DNA of 64,000 bases from Streptomyces sp. NBC_00306 (lineage in GTDB: Bacteria; Actinomycetota; Actinomycetes; Streptomycetales; Streptomycetaceae): contig NZ_CP108032.1 of assembly GCF_036169555.1 (NCBI RefSeq), positions 4,650,001 through 4,714,000 of the forward strand, written 5' to 3'. Under the pieces are notes generated by a model. That model did not search any database. It was not told the DNA's origin and worked only from the letters and a program-made list of their open reading frames with translations. Of the stretch, positions 10,589-19,236 are shown one piece after another. The position numbers were made by a program, and so were the translations under genes. The stretch's first letter is position 1, and each line of letters begins with the position of its first letter.

Positions 10589-10606
10589 GCCGGACCCGGG
10601 TCCGGC
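10589..10606. terminator. 18-nt perfect palindrome between convergent genes
   Basis: GCCGGACCC followed directly by GGGTCCGGC, between the antiporter stop (10555) and the stop of the convergent GH15 gene (10622). The position suits a bidirectional transcription terminator of the U-less type common in Streptomyces. Confidence 0.5.
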
Positions 10607-10621
10607 AGGTCTCCGCGGTAC

Positions 10622-12463
10622 TCAGGACCGGGCCTCGCGCGCCCGGTTGATGGCGTCGTCCAGGGTGATCGCCGTGTCGATCATCGCGAGGTGCGTGAAC
10701 GCCTGCGGGAAGTTGCCCAGTTGCCGTCCCGTCAGGTCGATCTCCTCCGAGTACAGGCCCAGGTGGTTGGCGTACGTGAGCATCTTCTCCAGCACCAGTC
10801 GGGCCTGGTCAGTCCGTCCCGCCCTGGCCAGGGCGTCGACGTACATGAACGTGCAGAGCGAGAACGTGCCTTCGGAGCCGCGCAGCCCGTCGGGGGAGGC
10901 TTCCGGGTTGTAGCGGTAGACGAGGCTGTCGGTGACCAGCTCCCGGTCCATCGCGTTCAGCGTCGACGTCCACATCGGGTCGTCGGGCGTGATGAACCCC
11001 ACCGTCGGCATCCGCAGCAGCGCCGAGTCGAGGACATCGCTGCCGTAGTGCTGCACGAAGGCGCCGCGCTCCTCGTGCCAGCCCCGCGCCAGGACCTGCT
11101 CGTAGATCTTGTCGCGCTCGGTCGTCCAGCGGCCCTTGGCGGCAGGCCGGCCGCTCGAGTTGGCGAGCCGCAGGGCGCGGTCGAAGGCGACCCAGCACAT
11201 CACCCGTCCGTACGTGAAGTCCTGCCTGCCGCCGCGGGTCTCCCACAGCCCCTCGTCCGGCTGGTCCCAGTGGTCCACCAGCCAGTCGAGGAGCGTGTGC
11301 AGCGAGGTCCAGCCCCGGTTGTCGAGCTGGATGCCGTGCTGATGTGCGAAATAGATGCTGTCCAGTGCCTCGCCGTAGATGTCCAGCTGCAACTGGTCGG
11401 CGGCCCCGTTGCCGATGCGCACGGGAGAGGACCCGTGGTACCCCTCCCAGTGATCCAGGGTCTCCTCGACCAGGTCGGAGGAGCCGTCCACCCGGTACAT
11501 GATGTTCAGCGGTCCGGCGTCGCCGCCCACCTTCTCCTGCACCCGGTCGCGCAGCCAGCCGGTGAAGGCCTTCGCCTCTTCCTTGAAGCCGAGGCCGAGC
11601 AGGGCATACACCGAGAACGAAGCGTCCCGGATCCAGGTGAACCGGTAGTCCCAGTTGCGTTCGCCGCCCAACTGCTCGGGCAGACCCGCCGTCGGGGCCG
11701 CGACCAGGGCGCCGCTCGGTGCGTAGGTCATCAGCTTCAGCGTGATGGCCGAGCGTTCCACCGCCTCGCGCCAGCGGCCCGAGTAGCGGGACTGGGCCAG
11801 CCACCCCCGCCAGTAGTCGACGGTCTCCCCGAAGAGCTGCTCGAACTCGCCGAGGCCCACTTCGCGCGCCGGCCCGCGGGGCGACGACTCCAGCAGCAGT
11901 CCTCGCTGTTGGCCCGCCTCCAGCGTCAGCTTGAAGCGCAGGTCCCTGTCACCGGACACCGCGTTCAACAGCCGGTCGTCCTCCGGGTTCCGGACGGCGT
12001 GAACGGCCAGTTGCAGCCCGTCCGAGACGAACATGGCGCCGTGCTGCGAGATGTGCAGCTCGTGAGGCTTACGGCCGTAGTCGAACCGAGGGGCGATCTC
12101 CACCTCGAAGGTCATGCTGCCGCGTACGCAGCGCAGCATGCGGACGATCCGGTGGCGGTCGGTGGCCTCCGAGCCGGTCACCGGCATGAAGTCGAGCACT
12201 TCACCCGCACCGGCCTCGGTCATGAAGCGGGTCACGAGAATCGCGGTGTCGGGAAGGTACAACTGCTTGGTCGAATAGTCGTTCACCGCCGGTTTGACCG
12301 TGCAATGGCCACCCTTTTCCCGGTCCAGCAGGGCACCGAAAACACTGGGCGAATCGAAACGCGGACAGCAGAACCAGTCGATCGTCCCGTCGGTCGCCAC
12401 GAGCGCCGCGGTCTGCAGATCTCCGATCAGACCGTGATTCTCGATGAGCGGGTATTCGTCCAT
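10622..12463 (-). CDS. Glycoside hydrolase family 15 protein (glucoamylase/trehalase-like)
   Basis: A 613-residue cytosolic GH15 enzyme; relatives in actinomycetes act as trehalases or glucoamylases. Seen: an N-terminal beta-sandwich domain starting IENHGLIGDLQTAALV (about residues 7-230), then the alpha/alpha-barrel with GERNWDYRFTWIRDA, an acidic cluster VEETLDHWEGY and the C-terminal LYSEEID, where the catalytic Glu pair of the family lies. There is no signal peptide. ATG at 12463 follows GGAAGGGG. It is convergent with the antiporter gene and divergent from the DUF2254 gene. Trehalase activity would fit an osmotic-stress context but is not proven by sequence. Confidence 0.92.
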   Translation of the reverse strand: MDEYPLIENHGLIGDLQTAALVATDGTIDWFCCPRFDSPSVFGALLDREKGGHCTVKPAVNDYSTKQLYLPDTAILVTRFMTEAGAGEVLDFMPVTGSEATDRHRIVRMLRCVRGSMTFEVEIAPRFDYGRKPHELHISQHGAMFVSDGLQLAVHAVRNPEDDRLLNAVSGDRDLRFKLTLEAGQQRGLLLESSPRGPAREVGLGEFEQLFGETVDYWRGWLAQSRYSGRWREAVERSAITLKLMTYAPSGALVAAPTAGLPEQLGGERNWDYRFTWIRDASFSVYALLGLGFKEEAKAFTGWLRDRVQEKVGGDAGPLNIMYRVDGSSDLVEETLDHWEGYHGSSPVRIGNGAADQLQLDIYGEALDSIYFAHQHGIQLDNRGWTSLHTLLDWLVDHWDQPDEGLWETRGGRQDFTYGRVMCWVAFDRALRLANSSGRPAAKGRWTTERDKIYEQVLARGWHEERGAFVQHYGSDVLDSALLRMPTVGFITPDDPMWTSTLNAMDRELVTDSLVYRYNPEASPDGLRGSEGTFSLCTFMYVDALARAGRTDQARLVLEKMLTYANHLGLYSEEIDLTGRQLGNFPQAFTHLAMIDTAITLDDAINRAREARS

Positions 12464-12677
12464 GACGAGCCCCTTCCGGGTTCCCTTCGCTCAGCTTAAG
12501 CACGGACCCCACGGGCGGGCCTGCCGAGAAGGCGGTGCCGCAGTCGCGGCCTTCTGCCGCTGCGGCCGTCCCCGAGCGGCCTTAACGTGGTGGGGGAGGG
12601 CTGTGCCGAGCCGGAACTGGAGGGCGTCCTGTGCGGTACCGCCGAGCACCGGCTCCCACGAGTGGACGGGCCCGCAC

Positions 12678-13991
12678 ATGCGGGGCGTGACGTCCTGGGC
12701 AGCGGTCTTCGGGCTGCGGCAGTACGCCAAGGCCAGTCTGTGGATCCTGCCCCTGGTCGGACTCGTGCTCGGTACCTTCCTCGCCGAATTCGCCATCACT
12801 TTGGACGGAAAGGACTGGCCGCCGAGCGGCTGGCGGTATTCCGCGGCCACGGCGAGCGGAGTACTCAGCTCCATTGTCGGGGCGATGGTGGCGCTGCTCG
12901 GATTCGTGGTGACCATCGGCGTTCTCGTCGTTCAGCAGGCGACCGGAACTCTTTCACCGCGGTATATGCGCCTGTGGTATCGGGACCGCTTGCAAAAGGC
13001 CGTGCTCGCCACGTTCACCGGGACGTTCGCTTTTGCGTTCTCCCTGCTGCGCAGTATCGAGGCGAACTCCGTTCCGGACCTCGGAGTCACCCTCGCCGGG
13101 GTGGCGGTAGCCGTCAGCCTGCTGCTCCTGCTCGTCTATCTCAACCGGTTCACCCACAACCTCAGGCCCGTGGCCATCGCGGCTCTGGTGGGAAGAATGG
13201 GGCAGAACGTCTTTTCCCATGGGGCCACGAAAATCCGCGACGCCGCTCCTGGCGCCGACGAGTCCGAGCCGTCCGGCGACCCGACGACGGTGATCCGCTC
13301 CGAACGCGGCGGTGCCATCCAGGCGTTCAACATCACCGGGCTGGTGGCAGAGGCGACGCGCCACGACTGCGCCTTCGTCGTGACCCGCCTGATCGGTGAC
13401 TTCGTCCTGCCCGGCACCGTGCTCGTCGAAGTCCACGGCGGCACCTCGACACCCGACCCGGACCGGGTGAACGGCCTCGTCGCGCTGGGGGCCGAGCGCA
13501 CCATCGAGCAGGATCCCGCCTTCGCCCTGCGGATTCTGGTCGACATCGCCATCCGGGCGCTCTCCCCGGCGGTGAACGACCCGACGACCGCGGTACAGGT
13601 CATCAACTACATCGAGACCCTGCTCCAGTCGGCCGGCACTCTGCCGCTCCCCGGCCGATACGTCCTGGCCGACGACCAGGGCCGGCCACGACTCGTGCTG
13701 CCCGGGCGGGACTGGGACAACTATCTTCAGCTCGGCGTCTGCGAGATCCGCGAATACGGAGGATCGTCCGTGCAGATCTGCCGCCGGCTCCGCGCGCTGC
13801 TCGAAGACCTGCTGGACACCCTGCCGCCCTCACGTCATCCAGCCCTGCGGGTCGAGTTGCAGCTGCTCCAGGAGTCGGTCGAGCGGGTGTTCACGGACCC
13901 GGTCCGCCGGGCGGTGGCGGAAGCGGCCGACTGTCAGGGCATCGGCGGGCGGTACGGTTCCCCCCGCCGCCCGCACGGCCCGACGGCCTGA
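12678..13991 (+). CDS. DUF2254 family membrane protein
   Basis: A 437-residue DUF2254 protein of unknown function. Seen: four hydrophobic helices (roughly residues 12-35, 55-82, 108-128 and 140-160) followed by a long cytosolic or periplasmic domain. That domain contains the family-typical block RALSPAVNDPTTAVQVINYIE (shown up to its core, positions about 295-315) and a glycine-rich LIGDFVLPGTVL segment. The family has been discussed as channel- or receptor-like, without firm function. ATG at 12678 is chosen because the frame upstream loses coding character; only a weak GGACGG precedes it. Confidence 0.85.
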   Translation: MRGVTSWAAVFGLRQYAKASLWILPLVGLVLGTFLAEFAITLDGKDWPPSGWRYSAATASGVLSSIVGAMVALLGFVVTIGVLVVQQATGTLSPRYMRLWYRDRLQKAVLATFTGTFAFAFSLLRSIEANSVPDLGVTLAGVAVAVSLLLLLVYLNRFTHNLRPVAIAALVGRMGQNVFSHGATKIRDAAPGADESEPSGDPTTVIRSERGGAIQAFNITGLVAEATRHDCAFVVTRLIGDFVLPGTVLVEVHGGTSTPDPDRVNGLVALGAERTIEQDPAFALRILVDIAIRALSPAVNDPTTAVQVINYIETLLQSAGTLPLPGRYVLADDQGRPRLVLPGRDWDNYLQLGVCEIREYGGSSVQICRRLRALLEDLLDTLPPSRHPALRVELQLLQESVERVFTDPVRRAVAEAADCQGIGGRYGSPRRPHGPTA

Positions 13992-14065
13992 CCAACCGCG
14001 GCCGGACGGTTTCTGAGTCGTTCAGTCGGGCGAGGGCGAACGGCCAGAAGGACAGGCGCATTCAG

Positions 14066-14310
14066 TTGTCGCTCCGGATCGTGACGGGAGCGGACGGAGT
14101 CGTATGCGCGGGCGGCGGGGCGACGGGCGGCGGGCGGCGGGCGCTCTCGGCGGAACGGGCCGCGTGGGAGGCGGCGTTCCGGACGGCGGTCGGCAACCCG
14201 GTGCCGGTGGGGTTCGTACCTCCCGAAAGCGTGTCGTACCCGGTGAAACCCGGCACGGCCCAAGAGGATGTGGCGCTGGTCGTGACGTCCACCGGGGCGC
14301 GAGGCGGTCG
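14066..14310 (+). other. Orphan coding-like frame in the 349-nt gap 13992-14340
   Basis: Between the DUF2254 stop and the permease start, one + frame keeps strong third-position GC and ordinary amino-acid composition (for example AERAAWEAAFRTAVGNPVPV) for about 80 codons. Coding character then decays near 14310. GTG codons exist but no ribosome site precedes them. It may be a remnant of a gene, an unannotated small protein, or chance in high-GC DNA. I see no other feature in the gap. Confidence 0.2.
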
Positions 14311-14340
14311 ACAGCCTGGACGGCCACTACGGAAGGTGCG

Positions 14341-15819
14341 GTGGCTGAGATGGCGAAGGAGACGATGGATGCGCAGGACAGCGAGAGTGCCGTCGAACTC
14401 GGGGGCTACCGGCAGGAGCTGAAACGGACGCTCGGCTCCTTCCAGGTGTTCGCGATCTCGTTCGCCTTCATCTCGGTGGCGGTCGGCATCTTCGCGACGT
14501 ACGACGAAGTGCTGTTGACCGCGGGGCCGGTCGGGATCTGGCTCTGGATCATCGCGGCGGTGGGGCAGACCCTGGTGGCCTTGGTGGTCGCGCAGTTCGC
14601 GGCCCGCATCCCGCTCAGCGGCTCCTCCTACCAATGGGCCTCGCGGCTGGCGAACCCGAAGATCGGCTGGGGATTCGGTTGGCTGACCTTCTGTTACCTG
14701 GCGATCGGCGTGGTGGCGGTCGACAACGCCCTGGCGAGTCAGGCATTCATGCCGCTCCTCGACATGGAGCCCGACGAGGGCACCGCGCGTCTGATCACCC
14801 TGGTGGTGCTGTTCATCCAGACCGTGCTCGCCGTGGCCTCCACACGCCTCGTCAGCCTGATCAACGTGGCGGCGGTGGGACTCGAACTGCTGCTCGTCGT
14901 GGGCGTGGCGATCGCGCTGATCATTGCTGTGCTGGTCACAGGTGACGGTGCGGTCGGCAACCTCACCTCGCGGGGTGTCACCGAGAACGCCACCGACTAC
15001 TTCGCCGTCGGCGGCGGACTGATGATCGCGATGATCATGGGCCTCGCCACACTCGTCGGGTTCGACTCCGCGGCGAACCTGGCCGAGGAGGCCAAGGACC
15101 CCTATCGCTCCGTCCCCCGCGCGATCGTGGGATCGGTCGTGGCGGCCGGGCTCCTGGGACTGCTCTTCCTGATCACGCTCACCGTCGCGATCGACGACAT
15201 CTCCAGGATCAGCGCGGACGGCTCCCCGGTCGCGGCGATCATGCGCGTCCACCTCGGTCCGGGGATGGAGGCGGGGCTGCTGATCGCGATCACGATCGCG
15301 TTCTTCGGCGCCGGGATCGTGGGGATGGTCGCGTGCGCACGGCTTGTCTTCGCGATGTCGCGCGATGGGCGCTTCCCTGCCCACCAGCTGATGCGGCGGG
15401 TCAACCGGCGCACGCGGACACCGATCCCGGCGACGATCCTGATCTTCGTCCTCGGAGTCGTCCTGATGGTCGCGCTGCCTGGCGCCGCGCTGCTGGAGCT
15501 GATCACGGCATCGACCATCCTCCCGGCGATCATCTACGGCTCGACGATCGTTCTCTATCTGGCGGTGCGCGGACGGCTGGATCGCAGGAAGGGCGCGTTC
15601 GACCTCGGGCGCTTCGAGCTGCCCGTCGCGATCTGCGCACTGGTGTGGACGCTCGTGGCGCTGTTCGTGCTGGTGACACCCGGGGAGGCGCTGGTCTCCG
15701 TCGTGATCGTGGCCGGCCTGCTCGTCGGCGGCGGGCTGTTCTTTCTCGTCATGCTGACCTTCGACCGCCAGGCACTGGAGACCGAGCCCGGGGAGGCGGA
15801 CGCCTTCGGCGAGAGGTGA
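14341..15819 (+). CDS. APC family amino acid permease
   Basis: A proton-coupled amino acid (or choline/GABA-like) permease of the APC superfamily, 492 residues. Seen: about twelve membrane helices; the helix-1 GIFATYD region; the conserved GFDSAANLAEEAKDPYRSVPRAI loop (shown for orientation around residues 240-260), which is diagnostic of APC transporters; and FGAGIVGMVACARLVFAMSRDGR in the helix-8 region. The start is uncertain: GTG 14341 has GGAAGG 4 nt upstream, ATG 14350 is in frame, and ATG 14365 has AAGGAG just upstream. Neighbours give no substrate clue. Confidence 0.9.
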   Translation: MAEMAKETMDAQDSESAVELGGYRQELKRTLGSFQVFAISFAFISVAVGIFATYDEVLLTAGPVGIWLWIIAAVGQTLVALVVAQFAARIPLSGSSYQWASRLANPKIGWGFGWLTFCYLAIGVVAVDNALASQAFMPLLDMEPDEGTARLITLVVLFIQTVLAVASTRLVSLINVAAVGLELLLVVGVAIALIIAVLVTGDGAVGNLTSRGVTENATDYFAVGGGLMIAMIMGLATLVGFDSAANLAEEAKDPYRSVPRAIVGSVVAAGLLGLLFLITLTVAIDDISRISADGSPVAAIMRVHLGPGMEAGLLIAITIAFFGAGIVGMVACARLVFAMSRDGRFPAHQLMRRVNRRTRTPIPATILIFVLGVVLMVALPGAALLELITASTILPAIIYGSTIVLYLAVRGRLDRRKGAFDLGRFELPVAICALVWTLVALFVLVTPGEALVSVVIVAGLLVGGGLFFLVMLTFDRQALETEPGEADAFGER

Positions 15820-16027
15820 CGACGTGAGCGGGTGACGGGTGAATCTGCGTGCGGCGGAATCTGCGTGCGGCGGCCGTAGCGGGCGCGTGCGGGGCCTTCT
15901 TGTCGTCCCTGTCGTCCCTGTCGTCCCTGTCGTCCTTGTTGTTCTTGTCGTCGGAATGCGTCGCCGGAGCGGGGTGGGCCGGAGGAGGCGCGGCCGACGG
16001 GGCCGTCGTGCGCGGAGTCCCGCTCAT
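15749..16027 (-). CDS. Possible small Asp/Arg-repeat protein (doubtful)
   Basis: A 92-codon minus-strand frame with high third-position GC in its first half. Its centre reads DDKNNKDDRDDRDDRDDKK because it covers the 9-nt tandem repeat at 15901-15954. The N-terminal part is Pro/Ala/Thr-rich; the C-terminal part is Arg/Pro-rich and overlaps the end of the permease gene by 71 nt. No good ribosome site precedes the ATG at 16027. It could be a real disordered protein or only repeat-driven open frame. No function is suggested. Confidence 0.25.
   Translation of the reverse strand: MSGTPRTTAPSAAPPPAHPAPATHSDDKNNKDDRDDRDDRDDKKAPHAPATAAARRFRRTQIHPSPAHVVTSRRRRPPPRARSPVPGGRRSA
15841..15872. repeat. Exact 16-nt tandem duplication
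   Basis: GAATCTGCGTGCGGCG occurs twice head to tail just after the permease stop codon. It is a recent replication-slippage duplication, close to the 9-nt repeat array. Confidence 0.9.
15901..15954. repeat. 9-nt microsatellite, six imperfect units
   Basis: Six consecutive 9-mers: three are TGTCGTCCC and the other three differ by one to a few bases. The period is a multiple of three, so a minus-strand frame keeps reading through it as Asp-Asp-Arg/Lys. Confidence 0.9.
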
Positions 16028-16130
16028 GTTGGGTGGCCATGTGGTGTCCGTGGGTGACCAGGGGTGGGGGGTGTCCCCGCCCGGGACCACCGAAAACCGC
16101 CCCCGGCCACGGGTGGGGTACCGTTGACGA

Positions 16131-16234
16131 CTGCGAAGGGGAGTAGCCCCGCGAACCGGTCGTCGACACACTGGAGCCCCCGGGCTCCCGGTGGCCGGGC
16201 CTGCGGATGACGCGGGCGGGCGAGACCTTCGGTC
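16131..16234 (+). promoter_or_regulatory. yybP-ykoY (manganese) riboswitch upstream of GDT1 family exporter
   Basis: The leader contains the two conserved blocks of the yybP-ykoY class. The first is CGAAGGGGAGTAGC (from 16134). The second is GAGACCTTCG (16222-16231). CGAAGG (16134-16139) pairs with CCTTCG (16226-16231) to form the basal P1 stem, with GC-rich hairpins between. The class binds Mn2+ and activates Mn exporters. The gene 116 nt downstream is exactly such an exporter family, which strengthens the call. The expression platform lies in 16235-16349; it has no poly-T terminator, so control may be by ribosome-site masking. Confidence 0.8.
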
Positions 16235-16349
16235 AGGTATGACGTGCCCGCGCCCTGCGGGTTCGCCGTCGTGCCGGGCCGAGCGGTCCTCCGTCGCCTC
16301 TGGCGCTTCGCGAAGATCGGGGCCCGGCGCTTACAGAAAGCCACCCGGA

Positions 16350-16934
16350 ATGAGCCTCGACCCTCTGGCGATCGTCACCGCCTTCGGACTGATCTTCCTC
16401 GCGGAACTTCCCGACAAGACGATGTTCGCCTCCCTGGCCATGGGCACGCGGATGCGCCCTCTCTACGTCTGGTTCGGCACATCGAGCGCTTTCCTCGTGC
16501 ACGTCGCGATCGCGGTCGGAGCGGGCAGTCTGATCGGGCTTCTGCCGGACTGGATCGTCAAGCTCGTCTCCGCTCTCCTCTTCGCCTTCGGCGCGTTCAT
16601 GCTGCTGCGCGGCGGAGCCGAGGACGACGAGGAGGGCGCCGGCGGCAAGACCGTGACCGGCTTCTGGCCCGTCTACTCGACCGCATTCATGGCGGTGTTC
16701 ATCAGCGAGTGGGGCGACCTCACCCAGATCACCACCGCCAACCTCGCCGCGAGCAACGGCACGTGGTCCACCGCCATCGGCTCCGCCGCCGCCCTCATGT
16801 CCGTCTCCGCTCTGGCTCTGCTCGCCGGCCGCTTCATCGCCAAGCGCGTGCCGCTGAAGACCGTGCAGCGCATCGGCGGCCTGTGCATGCTCGGTCTCGC
16901 CATCTGGTCGGTGACCGAGATCTTCACGGGCTGA
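16350..16934 (+). CDS. GDT1/TMEM165 (UPF0016) family manganese exporter
   Basis: A 194-residue membrane protein of the UPF0016/GDT1 family, known in bacteria (MneA-type) and eukaryotes to export Mn2+ (or Ca2+). Seen: six hydrophobic helices in two repeats, each with the acidic signature, here ELPDKTMFASL near residue 19 and SEWGDLTQ in the second half, separated by an acidic loop (EDDEEGAGGK). ATG at 16350 is preceded only by a weak ribosome site, consistent with riboswitch control. The yybP-ykoY leader just upstream makes manganese the likely substrate. Confidence 0.9.
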   Translation: MSLDPLAIVTAFGLIFLAELPDKTMFASLAMGTRMRPLYVWFGTSSAFLVHVAIAVGAGSLIGLLPDWIVKLVSALLFAFGAFMLLRGGAEDDEEGAGGKTVTGFWPVYSTAFMAVFISEWGDLTQITTANLAASNGTWSTAIGSAAALMSVSALALLAGRFIAKRVPLKTVQRIGGLCMLGLAIWSVTEIFTG

Positions 16935-17116
16935 CCCGGCCGGCGCGGGGCGCGCACAGCGCCCCCGGCCGAGGGTGCGGCGGCCCCTGCACATGCGGCC
17001 CGATGCGGCCGAATGTATGAAGGAAGTGCGGGCGGGGGGACCGGGCCGAAGCGCCCTTCCCCACCCTGGGGCGGGTCCGCAGGGCACGCAGGGGGTATCG
17101 GATGGAGAGGCATCTC

Positions 17117-17371
17117 ATGGCCCGAAGAACAGACCCGCTGTCGAAAACGCCCTTCTTCTCCCGCCCCGCCGTCCGCCGCCTCCTACCGTTCGCCCTGATC
17201 ACCGCGATCGCCCTGATCTTCATCTTCGAGAACCGCACGAGCGTCAGGATCCGGCTGCTGATCCCCGAGGTGACCATGCCACTGTGGGGCGCCCTGCTGA
17301 TCGCCTGGGGCCTCGGGATGCTCGCCTGCCTCTTCACGGTGCGCCGGCGGGAGTCCCGGCGAACGATGTGA
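17117..17371 (+). CDS. Small LapA-like (DUF1049) membrane protein
   Basis: An 84-residue protein with two hydrophobic helices (about residues 21-39 and 55-72) separated by NRTSVRIRLLIPEVTMPLW. This is the usual pattern of LapA/DUF1049 domain proteins, whose bacterial role is poorly defined (lipopolysaccharide assembly in proteobacteria, unknown in Gram-positives). ATG at 17117 has GGAGAGG 6 nt upstream; an in-frame ATG at 17102 is a weaker choice. The C-terminus is Arg-rich. Confidence 0.7.
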   Translation: MARRTDPLSKTPFFSRPAVRRLLPFALITAIALIFIFENRTSVRIRLLIPEVTMPLWGALLIAWGLGMLACLFTVRRRESRRTM

Positions 17372-17392
17372 CGCTGCCGAGTGGCCCCGGCG

Positions 17393-17407
17393 GGGCCGGG
17401 GCTCGCG
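17393..17407. terminator. Hairpin between convergent genes
   Basis: GGCCCC-GGC-GGGGCC lies 21 nt after the LapA-like stop and 10 nt before the end of the convergent SDR gene. It may serve both strands as a U-less terminator. Confidence 0.4.
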
Positions 17408-17416
17408 GGCCGGGTG

Positions 17417-18181
17417 TCAGAGGTCGCGGTGGACCTTGGAGTTGGAGGCCTGGGCGCGGGGGCGGACCACCAGGAGGTCGATGTTGACGTGGGAGGGGCG
17501 GGTGACCGCCCAGGTGATCGTGTCGGCCACGTCGTCCGCTGTCAGGGGCTCGGCGACACCTTCATAGACCTTGGCGGCCTTGTCCGTGTCGCCGCGGAAG
17601 CGCGTCGTCGCGAACTCCTCCGTCCTGACCATCCCGGGCGCCACCTCGATCACGCGGACCGGGGTGCCGACGATCTCCAGGCGGAGGGTCTCGGCGAGGA
17701 CGTGCTCACCGTGCTTGGCGGCCACATAGCCCGCACCGCCCTCGTAGGTGGAGAGCCCGGCGGTGGAGGAGAGGATCACGACCGTGCCGTCGCCGCTCCC
17801 GGTGAGGGCCGGCAGCAGGGCCTGGGTCGTGTGCAGCGTGCCGATGACGTTGACCTCGAACATCTCCCGCCAGTCGGCGGGGTCGCCGGTGGCGACCGGG
17901 TCCGCGCCGAGCGCGCCGCCCGCGTTGTTGACCAGGACGTCGCAGCGGTCCAGGCTCGCGGCGAAGGCGTCGACGGCCGGGCGGTCGGTGACGTCGAGGG
18001 CGTACGCGGTGGCCCGGTGGCCCGCCGCGACGAGCTCCGCGGCGAGTGCCTCGATGCGGTCCTTGCGGCGGGCGGTGAGGACGACGTGGTACCCGGCGGA
18101 GGCGAGTCCGCGGGCGGTCGCGGCGCCGATGCCGCTGCTGGCTCCGGTGATGACGGCGACGGGGGTGCCGGCGGCGGTCAT
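17417..18181 (-). CDS. SDR family NAD(P)-dependent oxidoreductase
   Basis: A 254-residue short-chain dehydrogenase. Seen: TGASSGIG (12-19), LDVTDR for cofactor choice, NNAGG, the catalytic Ser in ILSSTAG, the Tyr-x-x-x-Lys pair in GYVAAKHG, and EVAPGMVRTEEF. This resembles serine 3-dehydrogenase/YdfG-like NADP enzymes acting on hydroxy acids or small alcohols. ATG at 18181 follows GAGGAG with 6-nt spacing. It lies downstream of the ynfA-like gene on the same strand with a 53-nt gap, so co-transcription is possible. Substrate unknown. Confidence 0.88.
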   Translation of the reverse strand: MTAAGTPVAVITGASSGIGAATARGLASAGYHVVLTARRKDRIEALAAELVAAGHRATAYALDVTDRPAVDAFAASLDRCDVLVNNAGGALGADPVATGDPADWREMFEVNVIGTLHTTQALLPALTGSGDGTVVILSSTAGLSTYEGGAGYVAAKHGEHVLAETLRLEIVGTPVRVIEVAPGMVRTEEFATTRFRGDTDKAAKVYEGVAEPLTADDVADTITWAVTRPSHVNIDLLVVRPRAQASNSKVHRDL

Positions 18182-18234
18182 GTCCAACTCCTCGCGCATG
18201 TGATCGGTACGCGGCCCAGGATAGGCGGCACGGT

Positions 18235-18570
18235 TCAGCGGCCGCGGGGCGCGTACATGATCAGCGCCATGCCGGCGAGGCACACCAGCGCACCGAGAAT
18301 GTCCCAGCGGTCGGGGCGGTAGCCGTCGGCGACCACGCCCCAGGCGATGGAGCCGGCGACGAAGACACCGCCGTACGCGGCGAGGATCCTGCCGAACTCG
18401 CCGTCCGGCTGAAGCGTCGCGACCAGGCCGTACGCCCCGAGCGCGATGACCCCCGCCCCGATCCAGAGCCAGCCGCGGTGCTCCCTGAGGCCCTGCCAGA
18501 CCAGCCAGGCGCCGCCGATCTCGAACAGTGCGGCGACGACGAACAGAAGGGCCGAGCGAGCGACGAGCAT
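18235..18570 (-). CDS. YnfA family (UPF0060) small membrane protein
   Basis: A 111-residue four-helix membrane protein of the UPF0060/YnfA family, related in size and layout to small multidrug-resistance transporters. Seen: [21 protein letters not shown] near the N-terminus, and [26 protein letters not shown] in the third helix and following loop, both diagnostic. The start is set at the ATG that begins the first helix (18570); a longer form from 18621 exists but its extra 17 residues look unstructured. Function in actinomycetes is not established. Confidence 0.88.
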   Translation of the reverse strand: MLVARSALLFVVAALFEIGGAWLVWQGLREHRGWLWIGAGVIALGAYGLVATLQPDGEFGRILAAYGGVFVAGSIAWGVVADGYRPDRWDILGALVCLAGMALIMYAPRGR

Positions 18571-18617
18571 GGGCACAGCGTGCCATGGGAGCCGCCGGGA
18601 CGCGCCGGGCCTGATGG

Positions 18618-18657
18618 GCAATCAGTTATATAGGCACATAAAAGGTATCTTCAGGAT
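18618..18657. promoter_or_regulatory. AT-rich divergent promoter region
   Basis: This is an AT-rich island in GC-rich DNA between ynfA (leftward) and the secreted-protein gene (rightward). TATCTT at 18647-18652 could be a rightward -10. The reverse strand offers TATATAAC as a leftward -10. No protein-binding dyad is obvious. Confidence 0.4.
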
Positions 18658-18666
18658 ATGTGTGTG

Positions 18667-19137
18667 ATGCGTAAGGTGCTGCTCGCGGTGTCCGCGGCTG
18701 TCGTACTGGTGATCGGCATGGGCGGGGCGAGCGCCGGTGCCCGCGTGATCGCGCCCGAGGCGGACGTGGCGCACCATGGCCATGTCTCGCTGACCGGCGG
18801 GCGGCTGGGGATCGCGCTGGTGTCCCAGAGCTATGGTCCGGCCAGTCTGGACAACGCCACCGTGAAGTTCACGTTCTCGGCGCCGCTGGCCGGAGCTCAG
18901 GTGCTGCCGGAGCGGTGCCTGTGGGGATCCGACCGGGTCGTGCTGTGTGCGGCGGGACCGCTGCGGGCCGGGGGCACGGGGCGGACCGTCGCCCTCGACC
19001 TGCGGACGCTGGGCGTCCCGGACGAGGTGGTCGTGAAGGTCGGCACCCACTGGAACGGCGGCGCGACCGACCGGAATTCGGCGAACAACGAGCACGAGGT
19101 GCTGGTGCCGTCCACCGGAGACCCGTACGTCTTCTGA
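18667..19137 (+). CDS. Secreted protein of unknown function
   Basis: A 156-residue protein that I do not recognise. Seen: a classical signal peptide (MRKVLL followed by about 15 hydrophobic residues, cleavage likely after ASA near residue 24), then a beta-rich domain of about 130 residues with two cysteines (ERCLW and VLCAAG) that probably form a disulfide. The composition suggests a small extracellular Ig-like or DUF11-like domain. ATG at 18667 is preferred over 18658 because AGGA lies 10 nt upstream rather than directly adjacent. Confidence 0.65.
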   Translation: MRKVLLAVSAAVVLVIGMGGASAGARVIAPEADVAHHGHVSLTGGRLGIALVSQSYGPASLDNATVKFTFSAPLAGAQVLPERCLWGSDRVVLCAAGPLRAGGTGRTVALDLRTLGVPDEVVVKVGTHWNGGATDRNSANNEHEVLVPSTGDPYVF

Positions 19138-19236
19138 GGCCCGGCCCATGCTGGTGCGTCCGGTCCGGCGCGGTGAGCCAGGGTCCGTGCCGGTGGGTCT
19201 GCACCGTACCGGTGAGCTCTGGTCCACACTGGTCCC

